Source of the DNA: Brevibacterium yomogidense
GTDB taxonomy: Bacteria; Actinomycetota; Actinomycetes; Actinomycetales; Brevibacteriaceae
Assembly: GCF_016107685.1 (NCBI RefSeq)
Contig: NZ_JABASY010000001.1
Location: forward strand, 648,187-712,186
DNA: 64,000 nt
Direction: 5' to 3'
Below the pieces are notes generated by a model. The model had not been told where the DNA came from and searched no databases. It saw nothing but the letters and a program-made list of their open reading frames with translations. Both the position numbers and the translations under genes were made by a program. This document shows, piece by piece, positions 17,141 through 25,274 of the stretch (positions are counted from its first letter, which is position 1; the number at the start of each line of letters is the position of its first letter).

Positions 17141-18232
17141 TCACGCGTGTTCGGGGTGCAGCGGGGAGTGCGGTGCCGACACGTGGTGGAGCAGCGCGTG
17201 CACGGTCGCATCCGTGAGCCGCCACCGCCGGTGCCTGCCGTCCCGGCGGGGGACAGCGATCTCCAGGTCCTCCAGCTTCCGCAGGGCCTGCGTGACGGCG
17301 TTCGGGCTGACGCCCACCGCATGCGCCAGGTCGGACACGGACGCCTCCGGTGCTGCATGCAGGGCGACGAGCAGCTTCAGCCGTGTGGGGTGGGCGCACA
17401 CGGTGAACGCACGCTCCCATTGCCCCAGCTGCGGCTCGAGGCTCGTGACCGCCTCGACCGCGATGTCGCGGTGCTGATCGGAGCCCTCCGTCACCGGCGC
17501 CTTGACGCCCGTGATGACGTGCTGGAGCTGGACGTGATGGCCCGGCACCGCTCCGCGGGCCGTATCGATCTCCAGGATCTCCGTGAGCGGAGTCGCCGTC
17601 ACGTGCAGGAATCCGGCCTGCCGCACGACCGCCACCGTGTCCTCGATGCTGGAGGACTCCGCCAGCGGCAGCTCGCGCGCAACGCCCGCGCTGTAGTGTT
17701 CGGCGAACCTCTCCGTCTGGTTCGCCTCGATGCCGTACGGGAACCACGGTGCGTCGACGACCGCGATCGTCCCTCCCGGCCGCAGCAGCCGCTTCCAGTT
17801 CGTGAGCGCCGCCAGCGGATCCCGGAGGGTCCACATGACGTAGCGGTTCACGATCGCGTCGAAGCTGCCGGGCGCGAACGACGGTTCGACGGCGTCGTCC
17901 TGACGGAAGTCCGGAGCCGGACGCCCCTCGCCTGCGCGATCCGCAGCCCTTGCCCGGGCGATGTCGAGCATGCTCTCCGACAGGTCTGTGCCGACGACCC
18001 GCTTCCCGAGGTCCGCGAGGAGGAACGCGAGGTACCCGGAACCGGTGCCGACGTCGAGCACGTCGACCGCGGCCTCGGGCAGCGCCTCCGTGAAGCCCCG
18101 CCCCCACGCGGCGTGGTCCACACGGAGGCGGTCACGACTCTGCTGGTGTGCGTCGTACTCCCGGGCACGACCGTCCCAGTAGTGGGTGAGGGTCGGCTGG
18201 ACGGTGCGGTCCGTGCTGACAGGGCGGGTCAT
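17141..18232 (-). CDS. SAM-dependent methyltransferase fused to ArsR-type HTH
   Basis: 363-residue two-domain protein. Residues about 15-255 form a class I methyltransferase (motif [10 protein letters not shown] at 58-66, then [50 protein letters not shown]). Residues about 280-350 are a winged helix of ArsR type ([51 protein letters not shown]). No Cys metal site is obvious in the HTH. The start at 18232 is set by GGAAGGAG five bases ahead. The reading frame upstream stays open into ureB. Fusions of this kind act either as regulators sensing SAM or substrate, or as enzymes that control their own synthesis; which applies here is unknown. Confidence 0.82.
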   Translation of the reverse strand: MTRPVSTDRTVQPTLTHYWDGRAREYDAHQQSRDRLRVDHAAWGRGFTEALPEAAVDVLDVGTGSGYLAFLLADLGKRVVGTDLSESMLDIARARAADRAGEGRPAPDFRQDDAVEPSFAPGSFDAIVNRYVMWTLRDPLAALTNWKRLLRPGGTIAVVDAPWFPYGIEANQTERFAEHYSAGVARELPLAESSSIEDTVAVVRQAGFLHVTATPLTEILEIDTARGAVPGHHVQLQHVITGVKAPVTEGSDQHRDIAVEAVTSLEPQLGQWERAFTVCAHPTRLKLLVALHAAPEASVSDLAHAVGVSPNAVTQALRKLEDLEIAVPRRDGRHRRWRLTDATVHALLHHVSAPHSPLHPEHA

Positions 18233-18877
18233 GGGACTCCTTCCGCGGGTGCTCACGGCACGTGCGCAGTGAGAGGGGAGAACAGCAGATTGGGTGTGCC
18301 GTGGACGTCGACGCGTAGACGTGCCGGATGAGCTCCGGCTCAAGGCCCTCCTGCGGCGTGCCTGCTGGTCCTCGTCCGCCATGAACTCCTCATCGGTGGC
18401 CGACGAGTTCTTCACGGGGGACACGGTCTCCGTCTGCTCGCCCTCGATCTTCTGGGAGGGTGCCGCCTTCTGACGGTAATCCTCGTGGCGCTCCGCCAGA
18501 TCCGGGTCGCGGGCGATGTCGTAGCCGGCGCTGCCGCCGATCGCCTCCGTGGAGAACATGGAGACGGTGGAGCCCACTGGCCCGTTCACCTCGTCGCGGA
18601 GGCCGTACACCTCACGCGCACCGCCCAGCTCCACGAGGTGGACGCTGCGGGCGTCGCCCGGTTCGAAGCGCACGGCGGTGCCGGCGGGGGAGTCCAGGCG
18701 CATCCCGCGGGCTGCGAGGCGGTCGAACTGTAGCTGAGGGTTCGCTTCGGAGAAATGGTAGTGGGAACCCACCTGGATCGGCCTGTCGCCGCGATTGACG
18801 ACATTGATGATCCGGGTCTTCTCGTCCGCGTTGCAGGTGATGGGTTCTTTGCTCAGGATGTATTCGCCGGGAATCAC
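18233..18877 (-). CDS. ureB: Urease subunit beta with abnormal open-ended 3' end
   Basis: Residues 1 to about 110 are a normal urease beta subunit ([70 protein letters not shown]). GTG start with GGAGG five bases ahead, 12 bases after ureA. The C-terminal part is odd. After an acidic stretch ending [11 protein letters not shown] the codon use turns poor (Arg/Ser-rich), and no stop occurs before the ATG of the methyltransferase, so the frame is continuous with it for 578 codons in all. The alternative frame after about 18362 looks more coding-like ([13 protein letters not shown]), suggesting a frameshift or deletion junction. No ureC, ureEFG or ureD is present, so this urease cannot be functional from this locus alone. 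Confidence 0.85.
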
Positions 18878-18889
18878 GACAGCCTCCGC

Positions 18890-19192
18890 TCAGCGTATGG
18901 GTTTGTGGACGGTGACGAGCTTCGTGCCGTCGGGGAACGTGGCCTCCACCTGGACGTCCGGGATCATCTCCGCCACCCCGTCCATGACGTCCTCGCGGGA
19001 CAGGAGCGTGGTGCCCCAGTTCATGAGATCGGAGACGGTGCGGCCGTCGCGAGCGCCTTCCAACAGCTCCGCGGTGATGAGCGCCACCGCCTCCGGGTGG
19101 TTGAGCCTCAGGCCGCGTTCACGTCGCCTCCGGGCCAGATCAGCTGCGACGACGATGAGCAGCTTCTCCTGTTCGCGCGGTGTGAGGTGCAT
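18890..19192 (-). CDS. ureA: Urease subunit gamma
   Basis: Complete 100-residue urease gamma subunit: [47 protein letters not shown], then [43 protein letters not shown]. It has an AAGGAG ribosome binding site before the ATG. In functional loci ureA and ureB are followed by ureC, which holds the nickel site, and by accessory genes for nickel insertion; these are absent here. The gene itself shows no internal damage, so the loss of ureC may be recent or the catalytic genes may lie elsewhere. Confidence 0.93.
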   Translation of the reverse strand: MHLTPREQEKLLIVVAADLARRRRERGLRLNHPEAVALITAELLEGARDGRTVSDLMNWGTTLLSREDVMDGVAEMIPDVQVEATFPDGTKLVTVHKPIR

Positions 19193-19521
19193 GCCACTCC
19201 TTCAGTTCAGGCTGCAGCTGAAGGGCCGTCCCCCGGGCGGTGGTGCCACCCGCTCCGGGTGACAGGAACCTTGCCGCGAAGAGTCTGCGGGGCAGGCCGG
19301 CTCCTCCAGCGATCACAACTCCTTCGACAGTAGCGAACCGATCGGCGAAAAGATGTTCGGGAACCTTCCGGGAATACTCCGAACAATGCGGGGACCAGCA
19401 TGGGCGCGTGCTTTCAGGGAAAAGCCCGGTAGTCCATGTTTCGAAAAGAGGAATCGCTTCCTTCGTTAGGTGAGGCGCGACTGCGCAGGATGTTTCCCCC
19501 TCCCTGTGTGAGAATCGGTGC
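19193..19521. other. Intergenic region between ureA and IclR gene
   Basis: 329 bases between divergent genes. It must hold both promoters, but I see no strong -35/-10 pair. The clearest structure is an inverted repeat GTTCGG...CCGAAC at 19355-19384 with an internal TTCCGGGAA. This could be an operator for the adjacent IclR-type regulator. AT content is higher than in neighbours around 19320-19450. Confidence 0.45.
19355..19384. promoter_or_regulatory. Inverted repeat, possible IclR operator
   Basis: GTTCGG (19355-19360) and CCGAAC (19379-19384) flank an 18-base centre that contains TTCCGGGAA. It lies 138 bases upstream of the IclR start and 163 bases upstream of ureA. IclR-family regulators often bind palindromes in their own divergent promoter regions; the link is by position only. 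Confidence 0.35.
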
Positions 19522-20358
19522 ATGTCGCAGTCAGGCGTGGTGTCCGGCGGAGACCCGAACGCGGAGCGGGGGCCGGACGGCTTCGGACCTCCTCCGCGGG
19601 ACCCCAAGCCCGGTCCCCTCAAGCGGGCGGTCGCGGTGATTGACGCGATCGCCGCTCACGGCAGCTCCACTGCGAAGGAGCTCTCCGAGCACACAGGCCT
19701 GCCGCTGCCCACGGTCTACCGCATCGCGAACGAGCTCTGCGGCGTCGACTACCTCGTCCACCTCCGCAGCGAGAAGCGGTTCGCGCTGGGCTATGCCCTC
19801 CACGACCTGGCTGTCCGCCTCCATGATGACTTGGGGGTCGTCCCCCAGGTGCGGCGTGAGATCGCGGCACTCCAGCAGACTACGGGCATGGCCACCTATC
19901 TCGCGATCCATCGCGGCATGGACTTCGTCATCGTCCACGTCGTCGACTCACCCGCCTGTCGCCGTCTCCGTCCCATGACCTTCGGCTTCCGCGAGAACCC
20001 TCACGCAACGGCGTTCGGGAAGCTGGGTCTGTCTGACCTCGATCCGGCTGCCCGCCGTGAGCTGCTGGGCGACGGCCCATTCCCCGCCCTCACCCCGCAC
20101 ACCCTCACGGACCCGGACGAGCTGGCCGCGGAACTCGACTCGATCGGGGCAGATGGTGTCGCATGGGAGACGGAGGAATTCACCGTCGGCACCCGCTGTG
20201 CGGCTGTCCCGCTGCGCACGGAGCTGGGGACCCTCATCGGCTCCGTCGCGCTGTCCGCCCCGGTTGCGGCCTATGCGGGCCGAACCACGCACGTCGAACA
20301 CCTCCTGCGCGCCACCGCCGCCCGCGTGAGCCGGTTCTACCGGCTGGGCACCCCCTGA
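19522..20358 (+). CDS. IclR-family transcriptional regulator
   Basis: 278 residues. Winged helix at about 33-90 (LKRAVAVIDAIAAHGSSTAKELSEHTGLPLPTVYRIANELCGVDYLVHL), then the IclR effector domain (TGMATYLAIHRGMDFVIVHVVDS, HATAFGKLGLSD, DGVAWETEEFTVGTRCAAVPLRTELGTLIGSVALSAP). The GTRCAAVPL segment is the usual ligand pocket region. It has a Pro/Gly-rich N-terminal tail of about 30 residues. It lies directly upstream, in the same direction, of the dehydrogenase pair, so that pair is the most likely target; the ureA promoter is the alternative. Confidence 0.88.
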   Translation: MSQSGVVSGGDPNAERGPDGFGPPPRDPKPGPLKRAVAVIDAIAAHGSSTAKELSEHTGLPLPTVYRIANELCGVDYLVHLRSEKRFALGYALHDLAVRLHDDLGVVPQVRREIAALQQTTGMATYLAIHRGMDFVIVHVVDSPACRRLRPMTFGFRENPHATAFGKLGLSDLDPAARRELLGDGPFPALTPHTLTDPDELAAELDSIGADGVAWETEEFTVGTRCAAVPLRTELGTLIGSVALSAPVAAYAGRTTHVEHLLRATAARVSRFYRLGTP

Positions 20359-20412
20359 GCCTCCTGTCGAACCGCTGCTGGAGCGTGATTCTCATCCAGC
20401 GATATAAGCCCC

Positions 20413-20448
20413 TTCTGCGGCGTGAGGCACGCGCCTAGCCTGACGTCA
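20413..20448 (+). promoter_or_regulatory. Candidate promoter with TGACGTCA at its -10
   Basis: TTCTGC (20413-20418), 17 bases, TAGCCT (20436-20441). The palindrome TGACGTCA begins at the last T of the -10 (20441-20448). The same arrangement, TAGC-G-TGACGTCA, occurs at the potA promoter near 30891. It lies 65-100 bases upstream of the dehydrogenase small-subunit gene. Confidence 0.4.
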
Positions 20449-20513
20449 GCACGCAGGCACCATGCCGGCACGCCGGATCGCTCCGGCCCGTCAACGACGA
20501 CGAAGGAGACACC

Positions 20514-21203
20514 ATGGCCTTCCCCGGCCCGTACCCCTCGAAGTATCCGCAGCTCAACGAGATGGCGTTTACGGACGAAGCACGCGGTGTGCTCGTCCAC
20601 ATCATCCGCGCCGCCTTTCCGCATGAGGCGATCCCGCTGGGTCCCTACGAGCGCATGGCCGACCGCATCATCGAGATGGCCGACGAGTCGACCTGGTTCC
20701 GCATCAAGCTCCTCCAAGGGGTCCAGACCCTCAACGACCTGGCGGGCGGCGCGTTCGCCCAGTTGGGCCTCGAGGACGCGGGCAAGGTGCTCCTCCACGT
20801 CGAGAAGACCGACTTCTTCGGGTTCATCCGCCGCTCCACGGTCCTCGAGATGTACGAGGACGAAGAGGTGTGGGAGGTGCTCGGCTACGAAGGCCCTTCC
20901 TTCGACCAGGGCGGCTACCTGCACCGCGGGTTCGACGACCTCGACTGGCTGCCCGACCCGCGGATCGACGAATACGACGGCGAACCCCTTGTCGAGGTGC
21001 CGGCCGGCCCCGCCGCGGCACTCGCCTCCGCGACCCCACCGGTGGGCGACGGGGGAGGCGGCGGCGACGGCGACCTCGGGCGCGGTGACGACCCCGGCCG
21101 CAGCCGGGACCTGAGTGACATTGGAACGGACAGCGGCGTCGAGACGGCGGCGAACACGGCAGGGACCCAGGTGGAGCCCGGCCGCACGACGGAAGGTGCG
21201 TGA
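20514..21203 (+). CDS. Gluconate 2-dehydrogenase subunit 3-like protein
   Basis: 229-residue partner of the GMC oxidoreductase encoded next. Family features: FTDEARGVLVHIIRAAFPHEAIPLGPYERMADRIIEMA, then FRIKLLQGVQTLNDLAGGAFAQL and FGFIRRSTVLEMYEDEEVWEVLGYEGPSFDQGGYLHRGFDDLDWLPDPRI. No signal peptide or Tat motif is present, although the classical small subunit is exported with its partner. A Gly/Asp-rich tail of about 70 residues follows the conserved part. AAGGAG precedes the ATG. Its stop overlaps the GTG of the next gene (GTGA). Confidence 0.85.
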   Translation: MAFPGPYPSKYPQLNEMAFTDEARGVLVHIIRAAFPHEAIPLGPYERMADRIIEMADESTWFRIKLLQGVQTLNDLAGGAFAQLGLEDAGKVLLHVEKTDFFGFIRRSTVLEMYEDEEVWEVLGYEGPSFDQGGYLHRGFDDLDWLPDPRIDEYDGEPLVEVPAGPAAALASATPPVGDGGGGGDGDLGRGDDPGRSRDLSDIGTDSGVETAANTAGTQVEPGRTTEGA

Positions 21204-22774
21204 GAGCAGTGGCGCGAATCGATCACAACGACGAGGCGATCGTCATCATCGGATCCGGTGCCGGCGGCGGCACCCTCGCCTACGAGCTCACGGCGAAGGG
21301 ACTGCCCGTCGTCGTGCTCGAGGCCGGGCCGTACCTGCGCAACGAGGACTATGTGAACCTCGAATGGGAGGCGTTCAACCAGATGGCGTGGCTCGACCCG
21401 CGCACCACGTCCGGGTCCTGGCGCGTCTCCCGCGACTTCCCCAACCTGCCAGCGTGGATCGTCAAGGCGGTCGGCGGGACGACGACGCACTGGTCCGGGG
21501 CGACCCCGCGGTTCAAGGCCCACGAATTCAAGGCCCGCAGCACGTACGGCCGGGTGGACGGCGCGAACCTGCTGGACTGGCCGCTCACGCTCGAAGACCT
21601 CGCACCGTACTACGACCGCGCGGAGAAGGCGATGGGCTCGACCCACCGCCACGGCCGCCCCGCCCTGCCGGCGAATAACAACTACAAGGTCTTCGCGGGA
21701 GGCGCGGAGCGCGCCGGCTACAGGCACTACGCGACGGGCCCCTACGCGACGAACGCGGAACCGTACGACGGGCGCCCCGCCTCCGTCCAGGACGGCTTCA
21801 ACTTCCAGGGCGACAAGAACGGTTCCAAGTGGTCGACGATGGTGCGGGAGATTCCGCGGGCGGAGAAGACGGGTCTGCTCGACCTGCGACCGGAATCGCA
21901 GGCGGTGCAGATCACCCACGACTCGAACGGGCGCGCGGACGCCGTCGTCTACCTCGACGCGGACGGCAACCTGCACCGGCAGGCGGCGAAGGTCGTCTGC
22001 GTCGCGGGCAACTCGATCGAGACGCCGCGGCTGCTGCTCATGAGCGCGAGCGCGCAGTACCCTGACGGGCTCGCGAACTCGTCCGGGCAGGTGGGCCGCA
22101 ACTACATGCGCCACCTCACCGGCAGCGTGTACGGGCAGTTCGAGAAGCCCGTGCGCATGTATCGAGGCGAGACGATGGCCGGGCTCATCGCGGACGAATC
22201 GGTCCACGACCCGTCCCGCGGGTTCGTCGGAGGCTTCTACATGGAGACGATCTCCCTGGGCCCCGCGTTCCTCGCGAGCTTCATCGACCCCGGCGCGTGG
22301 GGGAAGGAATTCGCACAGAGGATCGATGCCTACGCGAGGACGGCGGGCATGTGGATCGTCGGCGAGGACATGCCGCAGGAGTCCAACCGCGTCACCCTCA
22401 ATACGTCCGTGGAGGACGCGTTCGGGCTGCCCGTGCCGAACGTCCACGTGGACGACCACGCAAACGACGAGGCGATGCGGGAGTACGCGTATGCCGCCGG
22501 TGAGCGTGTGTACCGGGAAGTGGGCGCGGTCGGCACACACCGGACACCGCCGTATCCGTCCACGCACAACCTTGGCACTTGCCGCATGAGCGAACGGCCC
22601 GAGGACGGCGTCGTCGACCGCTGGGGACGCGCCCACGACGTGCCGAACCTCTTCGTGTCTGACGGATCGCAGTTCACGACCGGCGCGGCCGCCAACCCGA
22701 CGCTCACGATCGTGGCGCTTGCGATCCGCCAGGCGGAGTACCTGGCCGACCAGCTCGCGACCGGCGGTGTGTGA
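21200..22774 (+). CDS. GMC-family FAD oxidoreductase
   Basis: 524 residues, similar to the large subunit of gluconate/2-keto-gluconate dehydrogenases. FAD site IIGSGAGGGTLAYELTAKGLPVVVLEAGP at about 15-43, GGTTTHWSGATPRF, a central substrate domain, and the GMC C-terminus with the expected His region in THNLGTCRMSERPEDGVVDRWGRAHDVPNLFVSDGSQFTTGAAANPTLTI. Likely oxidises a sugar, sugar acid or polyol. No gene for the membrane cytochrome c subunit of three-part gluconate dehydrogenases is nearby, and no export signal is seen, so the electron acceptor is unknown. Translationally coupled to the small subunit. Confidence 0.88.
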   Translation: MRAVARIDHNDEAIVIIGSGAGGGTLAYELTAKGLPVVVLEAGPYLRNEDYVNLEWEAFNQMAWLDPRTTSGSWRVSRDFPNLPAWIVKAVGGTTTHWSGATPRFKAHEFKARSTYGRVDGANLLDWPLTLEDLAPYYDRAEKAMGSTHRHGRPALPANNNYKVFAGGAERAGYRHYATGPYATNAEPYDGRPASVQDGFNFQGDKNGSKWSTMVREIPRAEKTGLLDLRPESQAVQITHDSNGRADAVVYLDADGNLHRQAAKVVCVAGNSIETPRLLLMSASAQYPDGLANSSGQVGRNYMRHLTGSVYGQFEKPVRMYRGETMAGLIADESVHDPSRGFVGGFYMETISLGPAFLASFIDPGAWGKEFAQRIDAYARTAGMWIVGEDMPQESNRVTLNTSVEDAFGLPVPNVHVDDHANDEAMREYAYAAGERVYREVGAVGTHRTPPYPSTHNLGTCRMSERPEDGVVDRWGRAHDVPNLFVSDGSQFTTGAAANPTLTIVALAIRQAEYLADQLATGGV

Positions 22775-22844
22775 GGCGCGGGTCGTGGAGTCCCGTACGG
22801 GATGAGCCGGGCGTAGGCGGGGCGGGAGCGTGAGGTGGGCCGGG

Positions 22845-24371
22845 TCAGGTGCCGGCGGCCTCGGCGGAAGACCGCGACTGGGCGTGGAGCGTGATCGCGA
22901 CGGCGAGTGCGGCGCGTTCGTGCCCGTCGTCCAGGTCGACGGCCAGCAGCTCCTCGATGCGGGTGCGCAGCGTCTGCATCGTGTTCCTGTGCACGCCCAT
23001 GCGGGCGGAGGCGGCCGTGACGGACACGGTGGCCACGAGCGCCTCGAGCGCCGTGACCAGCTTCGCCGCGTCAGGAGCCGTGAGCAGCGGGTCCAGGATC
23101 GCCGAGGTGACGGCGTTCTGCAGACCCATGGGAATGAGGTTGACGATGTCGGTGAGGTCCGGCGAGTTCGCGTATCGGAGGCCGACGGGCGGTTCGGCCC
23201 GGACGAGGAGGGCGGTGGACAGCGCCGCCCGGTCCTCGCCGGACAGGGGTTCGCCGATGAGGATCCCGTCGCGCGTGCCGGGCGCCAGGGCGCCGCGCAG
23301 TTCGGCATCCGCCGGCAGTTCCGCAGTGCGGCCGTCGTCCAGCGGGGACACGGACGCGAGGATGATCGTCCGGCCCTCGACGTTGAGCGTGAGGGTGTGG
23401 AAGGCGTCGCCGATGAGGGCCGCGAACCGGCGGGCGAGCAGCTGCTGACGCAGCGGTGTCCGCGCACTCACCCGGATGGGCTGGATGAAGCCGGACGGGG
23501 GGACCCCGCTGGCACCCACCTCCGCCTTGACCTTCTCCGACGCGCCGAAAGGATCGGACAGCAGCTGGGCCAGATCGATGCCGAGCGAGGCGCCGACCGT
23601 CGTGAGATGCCGGGCGAGCACCATCGCGATGACCGTCGCGGCGGGGGACAGGAGCAGCCTGGCCTCCACCGGGTGCTGCACCCGGGCCCGCAGGGTCCAC
23701 GTCGCCTCGCCCGCCAGCGCGAGAGGGATCTCCAGGAGGGTCGTGTCAGGGTCCGGCGGCTCCGCAGCGGTGGGTTCGGCCACGTGCGGGTCGTCCAGGA
23801 GGTGGAGGTCCGCAGCGCGGGTGCGCGCGGTGACGAACTCCTCCCCGACGTCGTCGACGATCGTGAGGTCGATCCCCGTGTGCGCGCGGATGATCTCGAG
23901 CAGACCCTGCACGTCGTCGTCGATCGCCGCCTGCCGCGTGCACTGCTCCGCGATCTCCCACGCCCTGCGTGTGTTGCGGTAGCGGGCTTCGGCGATCGTC
24001 TGCATGACCGTCTGCTGCATGCGGAGGAAGGGGAGGTCCTCGGGCACGACGAGGACGGGCAGCCCCCGCACGTTCGCCGCGTTGCGCAGGGCGGGCGGCA
24101 CGCGCATGTGGTGGCGGCTCACACCGAACGCCAGTGCTGCGGCGCGGGCGCTCACGAGTCCGTCGACGTACAGCTCCAGCGCCCATTCGTCCGAGGCCTC
24201 GAACGCCATGCCGGTCGTGAGGACGAGTGTGTCCGGTTCCAGGTACGCGGCCGGTGCGAGGGATTCGGTGGCGACGACTGCGCGGACGGGCCGGTCCAGC
24301 ATCTCCGGTGACGACGGAGTCAGGAGTTCCACGTCCAGGGACGTGTCGATGATGAGATCTCGAATCTTCAT
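22845..24371 (-). CDS. PucR-family transcriptional regulator
   Basis: 508 residues. N-terminal PucR domain (IRDLIIDTSLDVELLTPS, LVLTTGMAFEASDEWALELYVDGLVSARAAALAFG), a central region of about 250 residues with a GGDEF-like fold in other members, and the C-terminal helix-turn-helix of this family (TAASARMGVHRNTMQTLRTRIEELLAVDLDDGHERAALAVAI). Start at 24371 with AAGGA upstream. PucR proteins usually activate catabolic or transport genes for purines, amines or amino acids near them. The divergent neighbour is an unknown gene and the putrescine module lies just beyond it. Confidence 0.88.
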   Translation of the reverse strand: MKIRDLIIDTSLDVELLTPSSPEMLDRPVRAVVATESLAPAAYLEPDTLVLTTGMAFEASDEWALELYVDGLVSARAAALAFGVSRHHMRVPPALRNAANVRGLPVLVVPEDLPFLRMQQTVMQTIAEARYRNTRRAWEIAEQCTRQAAIDDDVQGLLEIIRAHTGIDLTIVDDVGEEFVTARTRAADLHLLDDPHVAEPTAAEPPDPDTTLLEIPLALAGEATWTLRARVQHPVEARLLLSPAATVIAMVLARHLTTVGASLGIDLAQLLSDPFGASEKVKAEVGASGVPPSGFIQPIRVSARTPLRQQLLARRFAALIGDAFHTLTLNVEGRTIILASVSPLDDGRTAELPADAELRGALAPGTRDGILIGEPLSGEDRAALSTALLVRAEPPVGLRYANSPDLTDIVNLIPMGLQNAVTSAILDPLLTAPDAAKLVTALEALVATVSVTAASARMGVHRNTMQTLRTRIEELLAVDLDDGHERAALAVAITLHAQSRSSAEAAGT

Positions 24372-24563
24372 CGTTCTGCCGTCCTTCTGCTGGCGGGGAC
24401 CCGCGAACGGCGGTGGGTGCGGCATCGGTCGCGGAGCGTGACCTCCATTGTGCACTACGCACTGGTAACAGGCGGAAGTTCAGCATTCTGTCCAAAGTCC
24501 ACGGCCTCGTGGGTCCTAGGCTCAGGGACACCACGGAGGCGCCGAGCGAACGGAGGGAACGCA

Positions 24564-25154
24564 ATGCAGATCGTGAGTGACGCGGCGCATGCTGCGAGGA
24601 ATCCGTCCGAACCGGCGCTCACACCGCTCTGGATGGCGGACGGACCCCCGGTGTGCACGACGATCGACGGCGAGCACTTCCCGTTCGTCACCCCCGTCCG
24701 GGACGGATGGTCCCACCTGCTGCTGCCCGTGCGCCGGTCCTACCGCGCGCAGCTGGAGATCGAGCAGGCGCACGTGGTGCTCTGCCACCTCCTGCCGGGC
24801 GTGGACTCCGTGGGGCTCGCCTTCTGGCCGGACCTGGCGCGGAAGCGCGCTTCCGCGTTCACACTGGACAGGCGCGACGGCGACGGCGTCGTCGACCCCC
24901 ACGATCCCGGACTGGTGACCGTCCGCGACGACCGGTACCTCGTGGACACGTTCACGGGCAACGGCGCGGACCTGCTGCTGCGGCTGGACGACGGTGCGGG
25001 CGGCTTCGAATGGCCGGGCCTCATCTGGAACCGCGACCGCACGTGGGTCGTGGATTCGGGGCCGGGGCGCGCCTTCTCCCTGCTGTCCGCGCCTCCTCGG
25101 ATCTGCGAGGAGATCGCATCGGATCCCAGGTCCGGAGGAGTCTCCTCCCTCTGA
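24564..25154 (+). CDS. Conserved-looking protein of unknown function
   Basis: I do not recognise this 196-residue protein. It has no signal peptide or membrane segment and good coding character throughout. Notable segments are IDGEHFPFVTPVRDGWSHLLLPVRRSYRAQLEIEQAHVVLC, WPDLARKRASAFTLDRRDGDGVVDPHDPG and GFEWPGLIWNRDRTWVVDSGPGRAFSLLSAP. The start at 24564 follows GGAGGG by six bases. It is divergent from the PucR-type regulator (190-base shared promoter region with a TAGGCT -10 candidate) and may be its target. Confidence 0.7.
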   Translation: MQIVSDAAHAARNPSEPALTPLWMADGPPVCTTIDGEHFPFVTPVRDGWSHLLLPVRRSYRAQLEIEQAHVVLCHLLPGVDSVGLAFWPDLARKRASAFTLDRRDGDGVVDPHDPGLVTVRDDRYLVDTFTGNGADLLLRLDDGAGGFEWPGLIWNRDRTWVVDSGPGRAFSLLSAPPRICEEIASDPRSGGVSSL

Positions 25155-25215
25155 CACGCAGCCGGGCCGGAACCGGGTCCTCAGAAGCCCGTGTGGAACC
25201 TGTCCCTGACGACGC

Positions 25216-25264
25216 GCAGCCGGGCCGCGCCCCGGTCGTGACGACCCGGTTGCAGCCCGGCTGC
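25216..25264. terminator. Terminator between convergent unknown gene and oxidase
   Basis: Outer stem GCAGCCGGGC / GCCCGGCTGC (25216-25225, 25255-25264) encloses a second stem CCGGTCG / CGACCCGG. The element sits between two convergent genes, 61 and 10 bases from their stops. Confidence 0.7.
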
Positions 25265-25274
25265 TGCCCTGTTC

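Noticed and set aside
18233-19192. A functional urease operon
   Set aside because: Only gamma and beta subunits are present; the nickel-binding alpha subunit and UreD/E/F/G are absent in the window.
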